From NCBI GenBank assembly GCA_017556805.1, contig JAFYMC010000028.1:124001-188000 (forward strand): a stretch of DNA of 64,000 nt, given 5' to 3'. The notes under the pieces are model-generated. The model made no database searches. It worked only from the letters and a program-made list of their open reading frames with translations, and was not told the origin of the DNA. Position numbers and translations under genes: made by a program. Below, in pieces: positions 33,612 through 42,150 of this stretch (positions are counted from its first letter, which is position 1; every line of letters starts with the position of its first letter). Source of the stretch: Lachnospiraceae bacterium. Lineage in GTDB: Bacteria; Bacillota; Clostridia; Lachnospirales; Lachnospiraceae.

Positions 33612-33774
33612 TACCGTACCCCCGTATTTCATACTGTTGACTGTTACAAAATCAGTATCTCCGAACCGTCAAAAAATACTCTGATACGATAATCCTAGGT
33701 ACTGGAAGTAATTGGGGGCTTGACACGTGCCCGGCTCCTCTGCTCTCCTCCGCTCGCGCATCTTACTGCAGTAT

Positions 33775-34725
33775 CTATTCCTCCTCTGCACGCTCCACAT
33801 AACCGTAGTTTTTCAAAAGGAAATCACTGTCACGCCAATCCTTTTTTACCTTCACCCAAAGCTTTAAATTCACTTTATACTCAAATAAAAGCTCGATTTC
33901 TTTTCTTGCTTCGGTACCGATGCGCTTTAACATGGCACCCTGCTTTCCGATAATGATACCCTTGTGGGAATCCCTCTCACAAATAATCGTGGCGTCGATA
34001 TCCACCAGACGTCCGTCCGGTCGCTCCTTCATCCGGTCAATGGCCACCGCAATACCGTGAGGAATCTCGTCATCCAGAAGACGAAGTGCCTTTTCCCGCA
34101 CAATTTCCGCCGCAATCTGACGCTCCGGCTGGTCCGTTACCGTATCCTCATCGTAATACATCGGCCCCTCCGGAAGCAAGGAAAACAGCAGGGACTGCAG
34201 CTTATCCACATTCCGGCTGCGCAAGGCACTGGTCATAATGATTCCCGCAAACGGATACACATCCTTATAGGTCTCCTCCGCTTTGAGAAGCGTCTCCTTA
34301 TCCACCGTATCCATCTTGTTAATGACCAACACTACCGGTGTCTTGGTCCGGGCCAACACCTCCAAAATGTGCTGTTCTCCCGCACCGATATAGTCCGTCG
34401 GCTCCACCAGCCATAAAATCACATCCACCTCGGCAAGTGTTCCCTCCGCCACATTCACCATATATTCGCCCAGCTTATTCTTCGCCTTGTGAATACCCGG
34501 AGTATCTAAGAAAATAATCTGTCCTCTTTCATCGGTGTACACCGTCTGAATCCGGGTACGGGTAGTCTGAGGCTTATTGGAGGTAATTGCAATCTTCTGC
34601 TTAATCAGATGATTCATAAGCGTAGATTTCCCTACGTTCGGTCTGCCGATTAATGCTACAAACCCGGAACGAAAGCCTCTTGCTCCGTTTCCCGCTTTCT
34701 TATTCTTCTCACTTTTTTGTGCCAT
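33775..34725 (-). CDS. era: GTPase Era
   Basis: Ribosome-assembly GTPase of 316 residues that binds 16S rRNA near its 3' end. G motifs are visible: GRPNVGKST (G1), DTPGIHK (G3) and NKMD (G4). The C-terminal KH domain includes the GKQGAMLKRIG loop. The N-terminal 20 residues are lysine-rich. ATG at 34725 preceded by AGGGAG. It follows the M16C peptidase gene. Confidence 0.95.
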   Translation of the reverse strand: MAQKSEKNKKAGNGARGFRSGFVALIGRPNVGKSTLMNHLIKQKIAITSNKPQTTRTRIQTVYTDERGQIIFLDTPGIHKAKNKLGEYMVNVAEGTLAEVDVILWLVEPTDYIGAGEQHILEVLARTKTPVVLVINKMDTVDKETLLKAEETYKDVYPFAGIIMTSALRSRNVDKLQSLLFSLLPEGPMYYDEDTVTDQPERQIAAEIVREKALRLLDDEIPHGIAVAIDRMKERPDGRLVDIDATIICERDSHKGIIIGKQGAMLKRIGTEARKEIELLFEYKVNLKLWVKVKKDWRDSDFLLKNYGYVERAEEE

Positions 34726-34773
34726 AGTTCTCTCCCTGTATCCGCTCTTGCAGCAGATACTTATTCTCAAAAT

Positions 34774-37716
34774 TTATCTCAGTAAATCGCGTACTGTCAT
34801 AAAGTGGTTCGCATCCTCACGTACCTTCTTCTCGGAACCGACCGTACAGCAACAATTCTGGGAAAGCATTGCTTTCACACCCTCTGCCAATGCACGCACA
34901 TCCTCTCCCGTGATGGTTAAAATCTCATCTCGATGCTTTTGTACGGAATCAAAGGTACGTCCGGTCAAATATGCGGTCATACCGCGTTCCCCTTCCATTC
35001 GCGGATTCCGCGGCATATCCACGTTACTCATAGTACCGATGACATACTTGGTCATCTCTGCCTCATCCGCTTCAAAGTTTGCAATATAGTCCACTGCATC
35101 CTCGTACACCTTCATGGTTCTGGTAAGATGCGGATCTCTCCAGGAATAGAAGGCCATCCGTCCGTTTTCCAGCGCCATCAGTGCCGCACCGTAAGCGCCA
35201 CCCAGTACTCTGACCTGATTCCAAAGATAGCCGTAGCTCATAGCCGTACGAAGCACCTCATAAGCACCGGTATAGTCAAAGCCGGCATCCCGGAAATTGC
35301 CTGCACAACATACATACTGCACCTGTCCCGGGGTAATGAAGCCTTCATTCTTCTTCTCCGGTACAAGCGTAAGTCCGCTTCCCTTTGCCTCCGACGCAAA
35401 TGCATCAAACAGTCCCGTCACCTGCTCTTTTACAAGTCCGTAGCCTTCCTCGTCCGCGGTAACACTGAGCATCATCACATCCTTTGCAAAGATACACTCA
35501 TATACCTCCGTGAGCTTCTGTACCACTTCTTCCTTACGCGCCTCAAAATCCGCAAGCAACTCGGAAATAAACTCATAATACATGATACCGTCCAGTCTCT
35601 CCATGGCAGCCCCCACCTCGGAGAAGTAAGAGGAGGCACGCTTTACCGCCGCTCCCTGGGCCATATCGGTATACCGGCTTTCCAGACTGCTCTTACGCTC
35701 CAGTAAAATTTCTCTGATACGGGCCGGACTGTCATATACGGTCTCGGTCAACAGCTCCCTCATATAGGAAATCAACTCCGGAACCTTACTGTACAGCGTC
35801 TTGCCCTCCGCCAAGAAGAATACACGATAGTCGTGCAAATCATCGTACTTGGAGGAAATCATGGTACTAACGGAAATACCGCCGGTGTTAATGCTGATTT
35901 CGTTGTTTAAATCCAGATAACTGTGATTCTTTGTATCCATTCGACCGAACAAATCCGTTAAAATTCCCGCATAGGAAAGTAACTCTGCCGGCACCTTCTT
36001 CATATCAAACAAAAGCTTTACATAGGCGATTCCTGCGGTAAACAACTCCTGATGAAGTGTGGTAATTCCCGCAATTTCTTTTGCCTCGTTTACAAACGGG
36101 TCCGCTTCCTTCTTAATATCCTCACGGGTCAACTGCGGAATCTTTGCCAAATCCTCTGGTCTTGACGGCTCGCTCTGATACTGCTTTAATGCCTTCGTCT
36201 GGGCAACCAATGCCTCTACCTCCGCATCGGTCAAAGATGCCTTGTAGGAAGCCAGCTCTTTTCCGAGGGCTTTTTCCTTCTCTGCCAAAAGCCCAACCTT
36301 CGGTAACAGCTGTAAAAATGCCCCATGGGTATTATCAAGCAAATACGTGCGGATTAAATTTTCGAAATAGTCCGTCTCAATCAGTGCACGAAGCTGATCA
36401 AATATCGGAGTCCAGTACAGATTATCAAATACTTTCTTATCATCATACAGCCAGGTTCCCAACATCATCTGACCGTAACGCAGACCCTTCGGATAATTTC
36501 CGGAATCTCCCTCTCTCAAAGAAAACTCCATGCTGTTCAAGGCAGCATACAATGACTTTTTCGATACGCCTTCCGTCGCACACTTCTCCAAAGTCTCCGT
36601 TACGACACGTAAAAAGTCTTCACCTCTATCCTCTGCCGCATTCTTTGCAACAATAGCCAAAAACGGCTGTACCGCCACATCCATAAAGTCAGCGGAACAA
36701 TCTTCTCCGATGCCTGCCTCCGTAAGCGCCAGCTTAAGCGGAGTTCCCGGCTTATTAATCAAGGCAGAACACAGCATGGACACCGCTGTTTCCAGCACTA
36801 CATCCTTCTCCCCGGAAAATGTCACACCGTATGCAAAATAAGCGGCATCCTTTGCCTCCTCCTCGTTGTTGACGGAATAATACTTCACTAACGTCTTCTT
36901 CTCACGGAAAGGCTTCTGAATCTTTAAGGAAGAATCCAATGAAATCTCTTCAAACCGGCTCAAATACTCCCGGTCCATCCACGCTAAGCGCTCTGCCACA
37001 TCCATATCACCGTACAGATAAATATAGCTGTTCACCGGATGATAGTAACGCTTGTGGAACTCCAAAAACTGCTCGTAGGTAAGCTCCGGAATATGGTCCG
37101 GATCACCGCCGGATTCCACACCGTATGCGGTATCCGGATATAATGCCTGTTGAATTTCGGAAAACAATACTTCATCCGGGCTGGAAAAAGCACCCTTCAT
37201 CTCGCTGTATACCACGCCGTTATAGGAAAGCTCCGCCTCCGCGCTCTCCAACTCGTAATGCCAGCCCTCCTGCAAAAAAATGTTCTTCTCGTGATGGATG
37301 TTCGGAAAAAACACCGCATCCATGTACACTTCCATCAAATTCGCAAAATCCTTATCATTACAGCTTGCCACCGGATAAATCGTCTTATCCGGATAAGTCA
37401 TAGCATTTAAAAACGTGTTTAAGGAACCCTTTGCCAGTTCTACAAACGGGTCCTTCACCGGAAAACGCTCCGAACCGCACAGTACGGAATGCTCCAAAAT
37501 GTGAGCTACACCGGTGGAATCCTCCGGCGGCGTACGAAATCCCACAGAAAATACTTTATTGTTGTCATCACAGGAAACGGCCGCGATTCTCGCCCCGGAT
37601 TTCTTATGACGAAGTACGATACCATAGCCCGAAATATCCGGCAGATTCTCTTCGGATATAATCTCATAGGCCGACAATTTTTTCAAGGTTTCTGTATTTT
37701 TAATCACATGACTCAT
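34774..37716 (-). CDS. M16C-family insulinase-type metallopeptidase
   Basis: A 980-residue zinc peptidase of the presequence protease (PreP/CYM1) type. The inverted zinc motif HILEH is near residue 72, with the downstream Glu in FVELAKGSLNTFLNAMT. The length and the M16C-associated middle domain match the family, which degrades unfolded peptides inside a closed chamber. It sits just upstream of era. The start at 37716 has AAGGAG about 11 nt away. Confidence 0.9.
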   Translation of the reverse strand: MSHVIKNTETLKKLSAYEIISEENLPDISGYGIVLRHKKSGARIAAVSCDDNNKVFSVGFRTPPEDSTGVAHILEHSVLCGSERFPVKDPFVELAKGSLNTFLNAMTYPDKTIYPVASCNDKDFANLMEVYMDAVFFPNIHHEKNIFLQEGWHYELESAEAELSYNGVVYSEMKGAFSSPDEVLFSEIQQALYPDTAYGVESGGDPDHIPELTYEQFLEFHKRYYHPVNSYIYLYGDMDVAERLAWMDREYLSRFEEISLDSSLKIQKPFREKKTLVKYYSVNNEEEAKDAAYFAYGVTFSGEKDVVLETAVSMLCSALINKPGTPLKLALTEAGIGEDCSADFMDVAVQPFLAIVAKNAAEDRGEDFLRVVTETLEKCATEGVSKKSLYAALNSMEFSLREGDSGNYPKGLRYGQMMLGTWLYDDKKVFDNLYWTPIFDQLRALIETDYFENLIRTYLLDNTHGAFLQLLPKVGLLAEKEKALGKELASYKASLTDAEVEALVAQTKALKQYQSEPSRPEDLAKIPQLTREDIKKEADPFVNEAKEIAGITTLHQELFTAGIAYVKLLFDMKKVPAELLSYAGILTDLFGRMDTKNHSYLDLNNEISINTGGISVSTMISSKYDDLHDYRVFFLAEGKTLYSKVPELISYMRELLTETVYDSPARIREILLERKSSLESRYTDMAQGAAVKRASSYFSEVGAAMERLDGIMYYEFISELLADFEARKEEVVQKLTEVYECIFAKDVMMLSVTADEEGYGLVKEQVTGLFDAFASEAKGSGLTLVPEKKNEGFITPGQVQYVCCAGNFRDAGFDYTGAYEVLRTAMSYGYLWNQVRVLGGAYGAALMALENGRMAFYSWRDPHLTRTMKVYEDAVDYIANFEADEAEMTKYVIGTMSNVDMPRNPRMEGERGMTAYLTGRTFDSVQKHRDEILTITGEDVRALAEGVKAMLSQNCCCTVGSEKKVREDANHFMTVRDLLR

Positions 37717-37794
37717 TTTATATAAATCTCCTTATTCCTTTTTGATTATCTTACCACATTGCCCACAAAAAATCCATAAAAATCCTCGTCGTCA

Positions 37795-37823
37795 TTGACA
37801 ATTTTATTAATTTATGCTATCTT
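37795..37823 (+). promoter_or_regulatory. Promoter of the cold-shock gene
   Basis: TTGACA (37795-37800), 17-nt spacer, TATCTT (37818-37823), leaving a leader of about 50 nt before the ATG. Confidence 0.75.
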
Positions 37824-37879
37824 AGATTTAGGCTGTTTGATACGGCTCATTTATTATTTTAGTTTCGGAGGAACATAGG

Positions 37880-38077
37880 ATGAACGGCACAGTAAAGTGG
37901 TTCAACGCAAAAAAGGGGTTTGGCTTTATTTCCGATGAGAACGGAACCGATGTATTCGTACATTATTCCGCATTGAACATGGACGGATTTAAGGTCCTTG
38001 ACGAAGGCGACAAGGTAGAGTTTGAAGTAGTGACCGGTGAGAAGGGTCCGCAGGCTGCAAACGTTACGAAGTTATAA
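37880..38077 (+). CDS. Cold-shock protein, CspA family
   Basis: A 65-residue single-domain cold-shock protein that binds single-stranded nucleic acid. RNP1 is KGFGFI and RNP2 is VFVHYSA. A GGAGG site precedes the ATG. It is a monocistronic unit with its own promoter and a strong terminator. Confidence 0.95.
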   Translation: MNGTVKWFNAKKGFGFISDENGTDVFVHYSALNMDGFKVLDEGDKVEFEVVTGEKGPQAANVTKL

Positions 38078-38096
38078 TTCATAATCCTGAAACAAC

Positions 38097-38128
38097 AAGA
38101 AGCAGGTCGGCTGACCTGCTTCTTATCT
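38097..38128 (+). terminator. Terminator of the cold-shock gene
   Basis: A perfect 12-bp stem (38097-38108 with 38113-38124), tetraloop GGCT, then TATCTTTT. It also faces the end of the convergent PilZ gene. Confidence 0.88.
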
Positions 38129-38142
38129 TTTCCGGATATTTC

Positions 38143-38493
38143 TTATCCGTTTAACTTCTCTTCATACTCATCAAAGATATACCCCAGCACCGGAGCCAAT
38201 CCGACAAATTCGCAACCATACACAATACGTCCGTCTTCTCCTTCCGCGCTGCGGATAATTTTCACTACCGTATACAACATGGAATCCTTGGAGCCAAGTT
38301 CCAATTTCGCATTGAAATAATACCCGATCGGCAAGACACTCTCGCTTTCAAAGCCGATTCCCCCTTTGGAGATATCCCTAACCAGAATCGGAGCGTCTTT
38401 TACATCAACCTTAACATTATCCTGTTTAAACAAAGAAGAAACACTCAATTCCAACGATATCTTTAAACGCTTGTTTTTTCTCTTTTCTTCCAT
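38143..38493 (-). CDS. PilZ domain protein
   Basis: A 116-residue single PilZ domain, a cyclic-di-GMP receptor fold. The two ligand-binding signatures are present: RxxxR in KRKNKR (Arg5, Arg9) and DISKGGIGF (D/NxSxxG). The ATG at 38493 has AGGAGG 5 nt upstream and shortens the longer open frame. Its output is unknown. It is read next to an S66 peptidase gene. Confidence 0.85.
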   Translation of the reverse strand: MEEKRKNKRLKISLELSVSSLFKQDNVKVDVKDAPILVRDISKGGIGFESESVLPIGYYFNAKLELGSKDSMLYTVVKIIRSAEGEDGRIVYGCEFVGLAPVLGYIFDEYEEKLNG

Positions 38494-38596
38494 GACAACC
38501 TCCTCTTTATCGCCTGCGCTACACATATCTATACTTTCATTCACTTACAGTATAGCGTTTTCCGTCCGAAATGACAAGTTATTTTTCGTCAAACAC

Positions 38597-39601
38597 TTAT
38601 TTTGTCATTGTCATGGAACCTTTGCCGTCTTCCACAACAATCGTTGCCTTTGCGCCGTTTATCATAGTCATCCGGGGAGCTTTATGCCCCACATCCGCCT
38701 CGTACACAATCGGCAATCCCAGGTCCCCTAAAGACGCCTCTACCGCCTCTTTATAAGGAATCCCGTAATCGGAGGAAAAAAAGGTCGGCCGACCGAATAC
38801 AAAGCCCTTGGCATACTTAAACCACCCTGCTTCCTTTAAGTGCCAGAGCCCGCAGGTCAGACGCTCGGAGCTTAAGGCAAAGCTTTCCAGATACCACAAA
38901 ATTCCATCCTCTTTATAGCGCTCACACCACTCCGCGGTTTTATCAAAACGTGTTCCCACCAAATCCAATAACACATCCAGACAGCCGCCCAATAACCGGC
39001 CGGAAATCTCCACCTTATCTTCCGCGCATTCCCAACGCACCGGCGTATCCTCCTCATAATCCTCCTCTCCCGTAATCCGCTCCGCAAACCCGTTCTTATA
39101 AAGAGGGAAGCTCCTTTGCACCAATTCCTTCCCTTCCAATAGTGCCACATTCTCCTCCAAACACAAATGCCAGTTCTTCATGCCGAAGTCCCCGTAATTT
39201 CCCGCGTATACCGTCGCCATATCACAATTGGTCGTAATCGTAAACAACAGACCGGTAGGGTCGGAATATCCCTGATACCACTTCGGATTTGCCTTAATTG
39301 CCTCAAAATCCGTATAGGAAAGCATCTCCGCAAGATAATCTCCGCCGCAGGCCTGAATCACCCAGGAAACCTTCGGGTCATTTACCAGGGCATGCAGCTC
39401 TTCTGCCCGTATCTTTGCAGGCGCACTTCTACCCTTCTCTTCCGTTCGCACATCCGGCGTCTCAACCACATCATATCCGCGACGTTGAAACTGTTTTGCC
39501 GCATTGTCCAAACGAATCAGGTCTACCGCCGAAGTCTTTCCTCCGGAGCAGGCCGTCACGCCGATACTGTCTCCTTTATCAATCCATTTCGGAAAAATCA
39601 T
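38597..39601 (-). CDS. S66 family peptidase (LD-carboxypeptidase/MccF-like)
   Basis: A 334-residue serine peptidase of family S66. The nucleophile lies in GYSDPT (about residue 114-119), and the catalytic Glu and His are expected in GRLLGGCLD and VGHKAPR. Members remove the terminal D-amino acid from muropeptides or cleave acyl-sulfamoyl adenylates such as microcin C. Without context genes, cell-wall recycling is the plainer guess. It sits between two PilZ genes. Confidence 0.88.
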   Translation of the reverse strand: MIFPKWIDKGDSIGVTACSGGKTSAVDLIRLDNAAKQFQRRGYDVVETPDVRTEEKGRSAPAKIRAEELHALVNDPKVSWVIQACGGDYLAEMLSYTDFEAIKANPKWYQGYSDPTGLLFTITTNCDMATVYAGNYGDFGMKNWHLCLEENVALLEGKELVQRSFPLYKNGFAERITGEEDYEEDTPVRWECAEDKVEISGRLLGGCLDVLLDLVGTRFDKTAEWCERYKEDGILWYLESFALSSERLTCGLWHLKEAGWFKYAKGFVFGRPTFFSSDYGIPYKEAVEASLGDLGLPIVYEADVGHKAPRMTMINGAKATIVVEDGKGSMTMTK

Positions 39602-39682
39602 ATTATTTCACACTCCTTTTAAAAAAGTATAGCACAATCTTCTCTTTTGTACAACAAAATTCGTTTTCTTTCTTTTTTGTAC

Positions 39683-39711
39683 TTGCAACAGGAACTTCTA
39701 TGTAGTATAAT
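39683..39711 (+). promoter_or_regulatory. Promoter of the PilZ-HEKEH gene pair
   Basis: TTGCAA (39683-39688), 17-nt spacer, TATAAT (39706-39711), about 50 nt before the ATG. Confidence 0.75.
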
Positions 39712-39764
39712 TATTATGACAGATACTAACATTTTGCTATATTTTGTTATAAGGGGCTTTGCAT

Positions 39765-40424
39765 ATGACGATTCAGGATTTAGAAGAAGAACGCTCGGTT
39801 ACTCTTGTCGTAACCGTCGGCCTCAAATCAAAAGATTTGTCTACAACCATTGCGGAAGTACATTCCGATTATGTTTTATTGCACCCGATTTTATTGGAAG
39901 GACGTACAATCGGGTTTAATGACTCCTGCTCCATAGACTTACTCTATTTGCAGGATCAGGCAGTTTTTGCATGGCACGGAGTTGCGCTTCCGCTCGTAAA
40001 AAACAAAAAGGGAACCTACTATAAGGTCGAACTGGAGGGCGAGGCCAAACCGTACAACCGTCGTGGTTCTTTCCGTGTATATGTAGGCGAAACCATGTCC
40101 ATTACCGTGTTCCAAAGCAAAGGGCCTCAGGCCTATAACGTACTGGTACGCGATATCAGTGAATCCGGCTTCGGTTTTGTCAGCAAGGAGGAGTACGATG
40201 CGGGTCGTACCATTCGTCTGACCATTCCGCTCACCGAACGTAAAACTCTTGTCCTTTCGGCCAATATTGTACGAAGAGAGTTTTTCGAGGACAAAGGCAC
40301 CTATAGTTACGGTTGCAAATTCGTAGAACCGAATGCTTACTTATCCAGTTACCTTATGGCCAAGCAAAGAGAACGCCAACAGGGAAAGACCAGCGCCTAT
40401 TCCGCATCGAAAAAACACCGTTAG
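39765..40424 (+). CDS. PilZ protein with YcgR-like N-terminal domain
   Basis: A 219-residue protein. The N-terminal domain (about 1-100) resembles the YcgR/PilZN beta fold, and the C-terminal PilZ domain (about 100-205) has RRGSFR (RxxxR) and DISESGFGF (DxSxxG). In flagellated bacteria such proteins brake the motor under high cyclic-di-GMP. The ATG at 39765 is preceded by AAGGGG; the TTG two codons earlier is less likely. The following gene starts 32 nt later. Confidence 0.88.
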   Translation: MTIQDLEEERSVTLVVTVGLKSKDLSTTIAEVHSDYVLLHPILLEGRTIGFNDSCSIDLLYLQDQAVFAWHGVALPLVKNKKGTYYKVELEGEAKPYNRRGSFRVYVGETMSITVFQSKGPQAYNVLVRDISESGFGFVSKEEYDAGRTIRLTIPLTERKTLVLSANIVRREFFEDKGTYSYGCKFVEPNAYLSSYLMAKQRERQQGKTSAYSASKKHR

Positions 40425-40456
40425 TCTCCCGATACTTTTAGAAAGGAGGACTCGCT

Positions 40457-40978
40457 ATGTTTCTATCTATCCAGCCTGCCGATACAGCAACAACTCCGGG
40501 TATGGGCGCCGTAGCCTCCTCTTTTTCCGGAGTTTCTAAACCGTCGGTTTCCAACGCACCGTCTGTGTCGCCTCTCTCCGCAGAGAAGACAAACGAACAG
40601 AGCCGTACCGGCAAAGCCGAAAAAAAGGGCGAATGTCAGACCTGTAAAGAACGTAAATATGTAGATGGTTCCGACGAAGGAAATGTTTCCTTTAAAGCAC
40701 CGGGCCATATTGCTCCGGAGGCTTCCGCAGGTGTTGTCATGTCCCACGAGAAAGAACATGTCGCCAATGCAAAACGGGAAGGCAACAAGCCCGGCAATGA
40801 GCTCATCTCCGCCACCGTTTCGTTAAAGACTGCCATCTGTCCGGAATGCGGACGCTCCTACGTAGCCGGCGGCACCACCCGTACTCTCATTAAGTACGGT
40901 GACTCCGAGTACGATAAAAATAAAAAGGCGGCAGATTTGGATGCCGTTCTGGGAGCCAATGTGGATCTGGCAGTATAA
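40457..40978 (+). CDS. Small protein with HEKEH motif and paired Cys
   Basis: A 173-residue protein. After a low-complexity Ser/Pro-rich start it has CQTC and CPEC pairs flanking SHEKEHVANAKREG, in which HEKEH fits the HExxH zinc-protease core. Resemblance to the SprA-related/CJM1_0395 putative metalloprotease family is likely from the motif and size but not certain. GGAGG precedes the ATG. It follows the YcgR-like gene and may share its transcript, which points to a surface or motility context. Confidence 0.65.
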   Translation: MFLSIQPADTATTPGMGAVASSFSGVSKPSVSNAPSVSPLSAEKTNEQSRTGKAEKKGECQTCKERKYVDGSDEGNVSFKAPGHIAPEASAGVVMSHEKEHVANAKREGNKPGNELISATVSLKTAICPECGRSYVAGGTTRTLIKYGDSEYDKNKKAADLDAVLGANVDLAV

Positions 40979-41025
40979 CGTTACATTTTGATTTATTTGC
41001 TACGACAGACAATTTTTACAAAATT

Positions 41026-41056
41026 AAAGGTCAGCGTCTCAAACACGCTGACCTTT
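41026..41056. terminator. Bidirectional terminator between the HEKEH gene and pfkA
   Basis: AAAGGTCAGCGT and ACGCTGACCTTT form a 12-bp stem with a 7-nt loop, with T-rich ends on both strands, lying between convergent genes. Confidence 0.85.
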
Positions 41057-41076
41057 CTTATAATATCTCTGTTCTG

Positions 41077-42102
41077 TTACTTTCTGGATAACTTCTGGGA
41101 CATGATTACCATATCCTCATCCAAATCCTTCTTCATTGCAAGTGCCTCTTCGATATCGTAATCGATAAGACCGCCATTCTTATAAGCAACGACACGGTTG
41201 TTCTTGCCCTGGCAAAGAAGCTCTACCGCCTTTGCACCCATCATAGACGCATATACACGGTCTCTACAGGTCGGGCTACCGCCACGCTGGATATGTCCGA
41301 CAATCGTTGCTCTGGTCTCCATATCGGTAGCACGCTCAATACGCTTTGCCATCTCGTAAGAATCACCTACGCCCTCTGCGTTGATGATGATATGATGCTT
41401 CTTGCCGAGCATCTTCTTCTCCTTGATATTTTCGATAATCTTCTTTTCGTAATCCTCTTCGTAACGCTCCGGAAGAATAATATCCTCCGCACCGTTTGCG
41501 ATACCGCACCATAAAGCGATATAGCCGGCATGACGGCCCATTACCTCGATAATACTGCATCTCTCGTGAGAGGTAGAGGTATCACGTACCTTATCGATTG
41601 CTTCCATGGCAGTATTGATTGCGGTATCAAAGCCGATGGTGTAATCGGTACATGCGATATCCAGGTCAATGGTACCCGGAACGCCGATGGTATTGATTCC
41701 GCGAGCCGCAAGCTTTCTGGCACCCTGGAAGGAACCGTCGCCACCGATAACAACCACTGCATCAATGCCATGCTTCTTACAAATAGCAGCTCCCTTATCC
41801 TGACCTTCCGGTGTCGTAAACTCCGCACACCGTGCCGTGTACAAAATCGTACCGCCGCGCTGGATAATATCCGCTACGCTCTTTGCATCCATATCAATAA
41901 TATCCTCATCCAAAAGTCCGGCATATCCTCTGCGGATACCCTTCACCTTCTTGCCGTTTGCAAGCGCGGTTCTAACAACAGAACGGATAACAGCGTTCAT
42001 ACCCGGCGCATCACCGCCACTGGTCAACACTGCAATCGTCTTAATATCATCACCGGTTTTCTTTCCCACCGTTTTATTGCTCTCAGTCTTTTTCGTTGCC
42101 AT
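41077..42102 (-). CDS. pfkA: ATP-dependent 6-phosphofructokinase
   Basis: Glycolytic enzyme of 341 residues converting fructose 6-phosphate to fructose 1,6-bisphosphate. The N-terminal SGGDAPGMNAVIR, the GGDGSFQGA nucleotide loop and MGRHAGYIAL are family hallmarks. The catalytic loop reads GTIDLDIACTD, with Leu where most PFKs have Asn (TIDND), keeping both catalytic Asp. A Lys-rich N-terminal extension of about 20 residues precedes the core. The ATG at 42102 has GGAGGAG upstream. It follows dnaE on the same strand. Confidence 0.94.
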   Translation of the reverse strand: MATKKTESNKTVGKKTGDDIKTIAVLTSGGDAPGMNAVIRSVVRTALANGKKVKGIRRGYAGLLDEDIIDMDAKSVADIIQRGGTILYTARCAEFTTPEGQDKGAAICKKHGIDAVVVIGGDGSFQGARKLAARGINTIGVPGTIDLDIACTDYTIGFDTAINTAMEAIDKVRDTSTSHERCSIIEVMGRHAGYIALWCGIANGAEDIILPERYEEDYEKKIIENIKEKKMLGKKHHIIINAEGVGDSYEMAKRIERATDMETRATIVGHIQRGGSPTCRDRVYASMMGAKAVELLCQGKNNRVVAYKNGGLIDYDIEEALAMKKDLDEDMVIMSQKLSRK

Positions 42103-42150
42103 TTTGTACTCCTCCGTGCTTAATAACATGCATCTACTATTGTACAGCGT

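Noticed and set aside
33612-33774. Promoter for the yqzL-like/recO genes in the gap after era
   Set aside because: A TTGACG hexamer is present but no acceptable -10 box lies at 16-18 nt, so no promoter is called.
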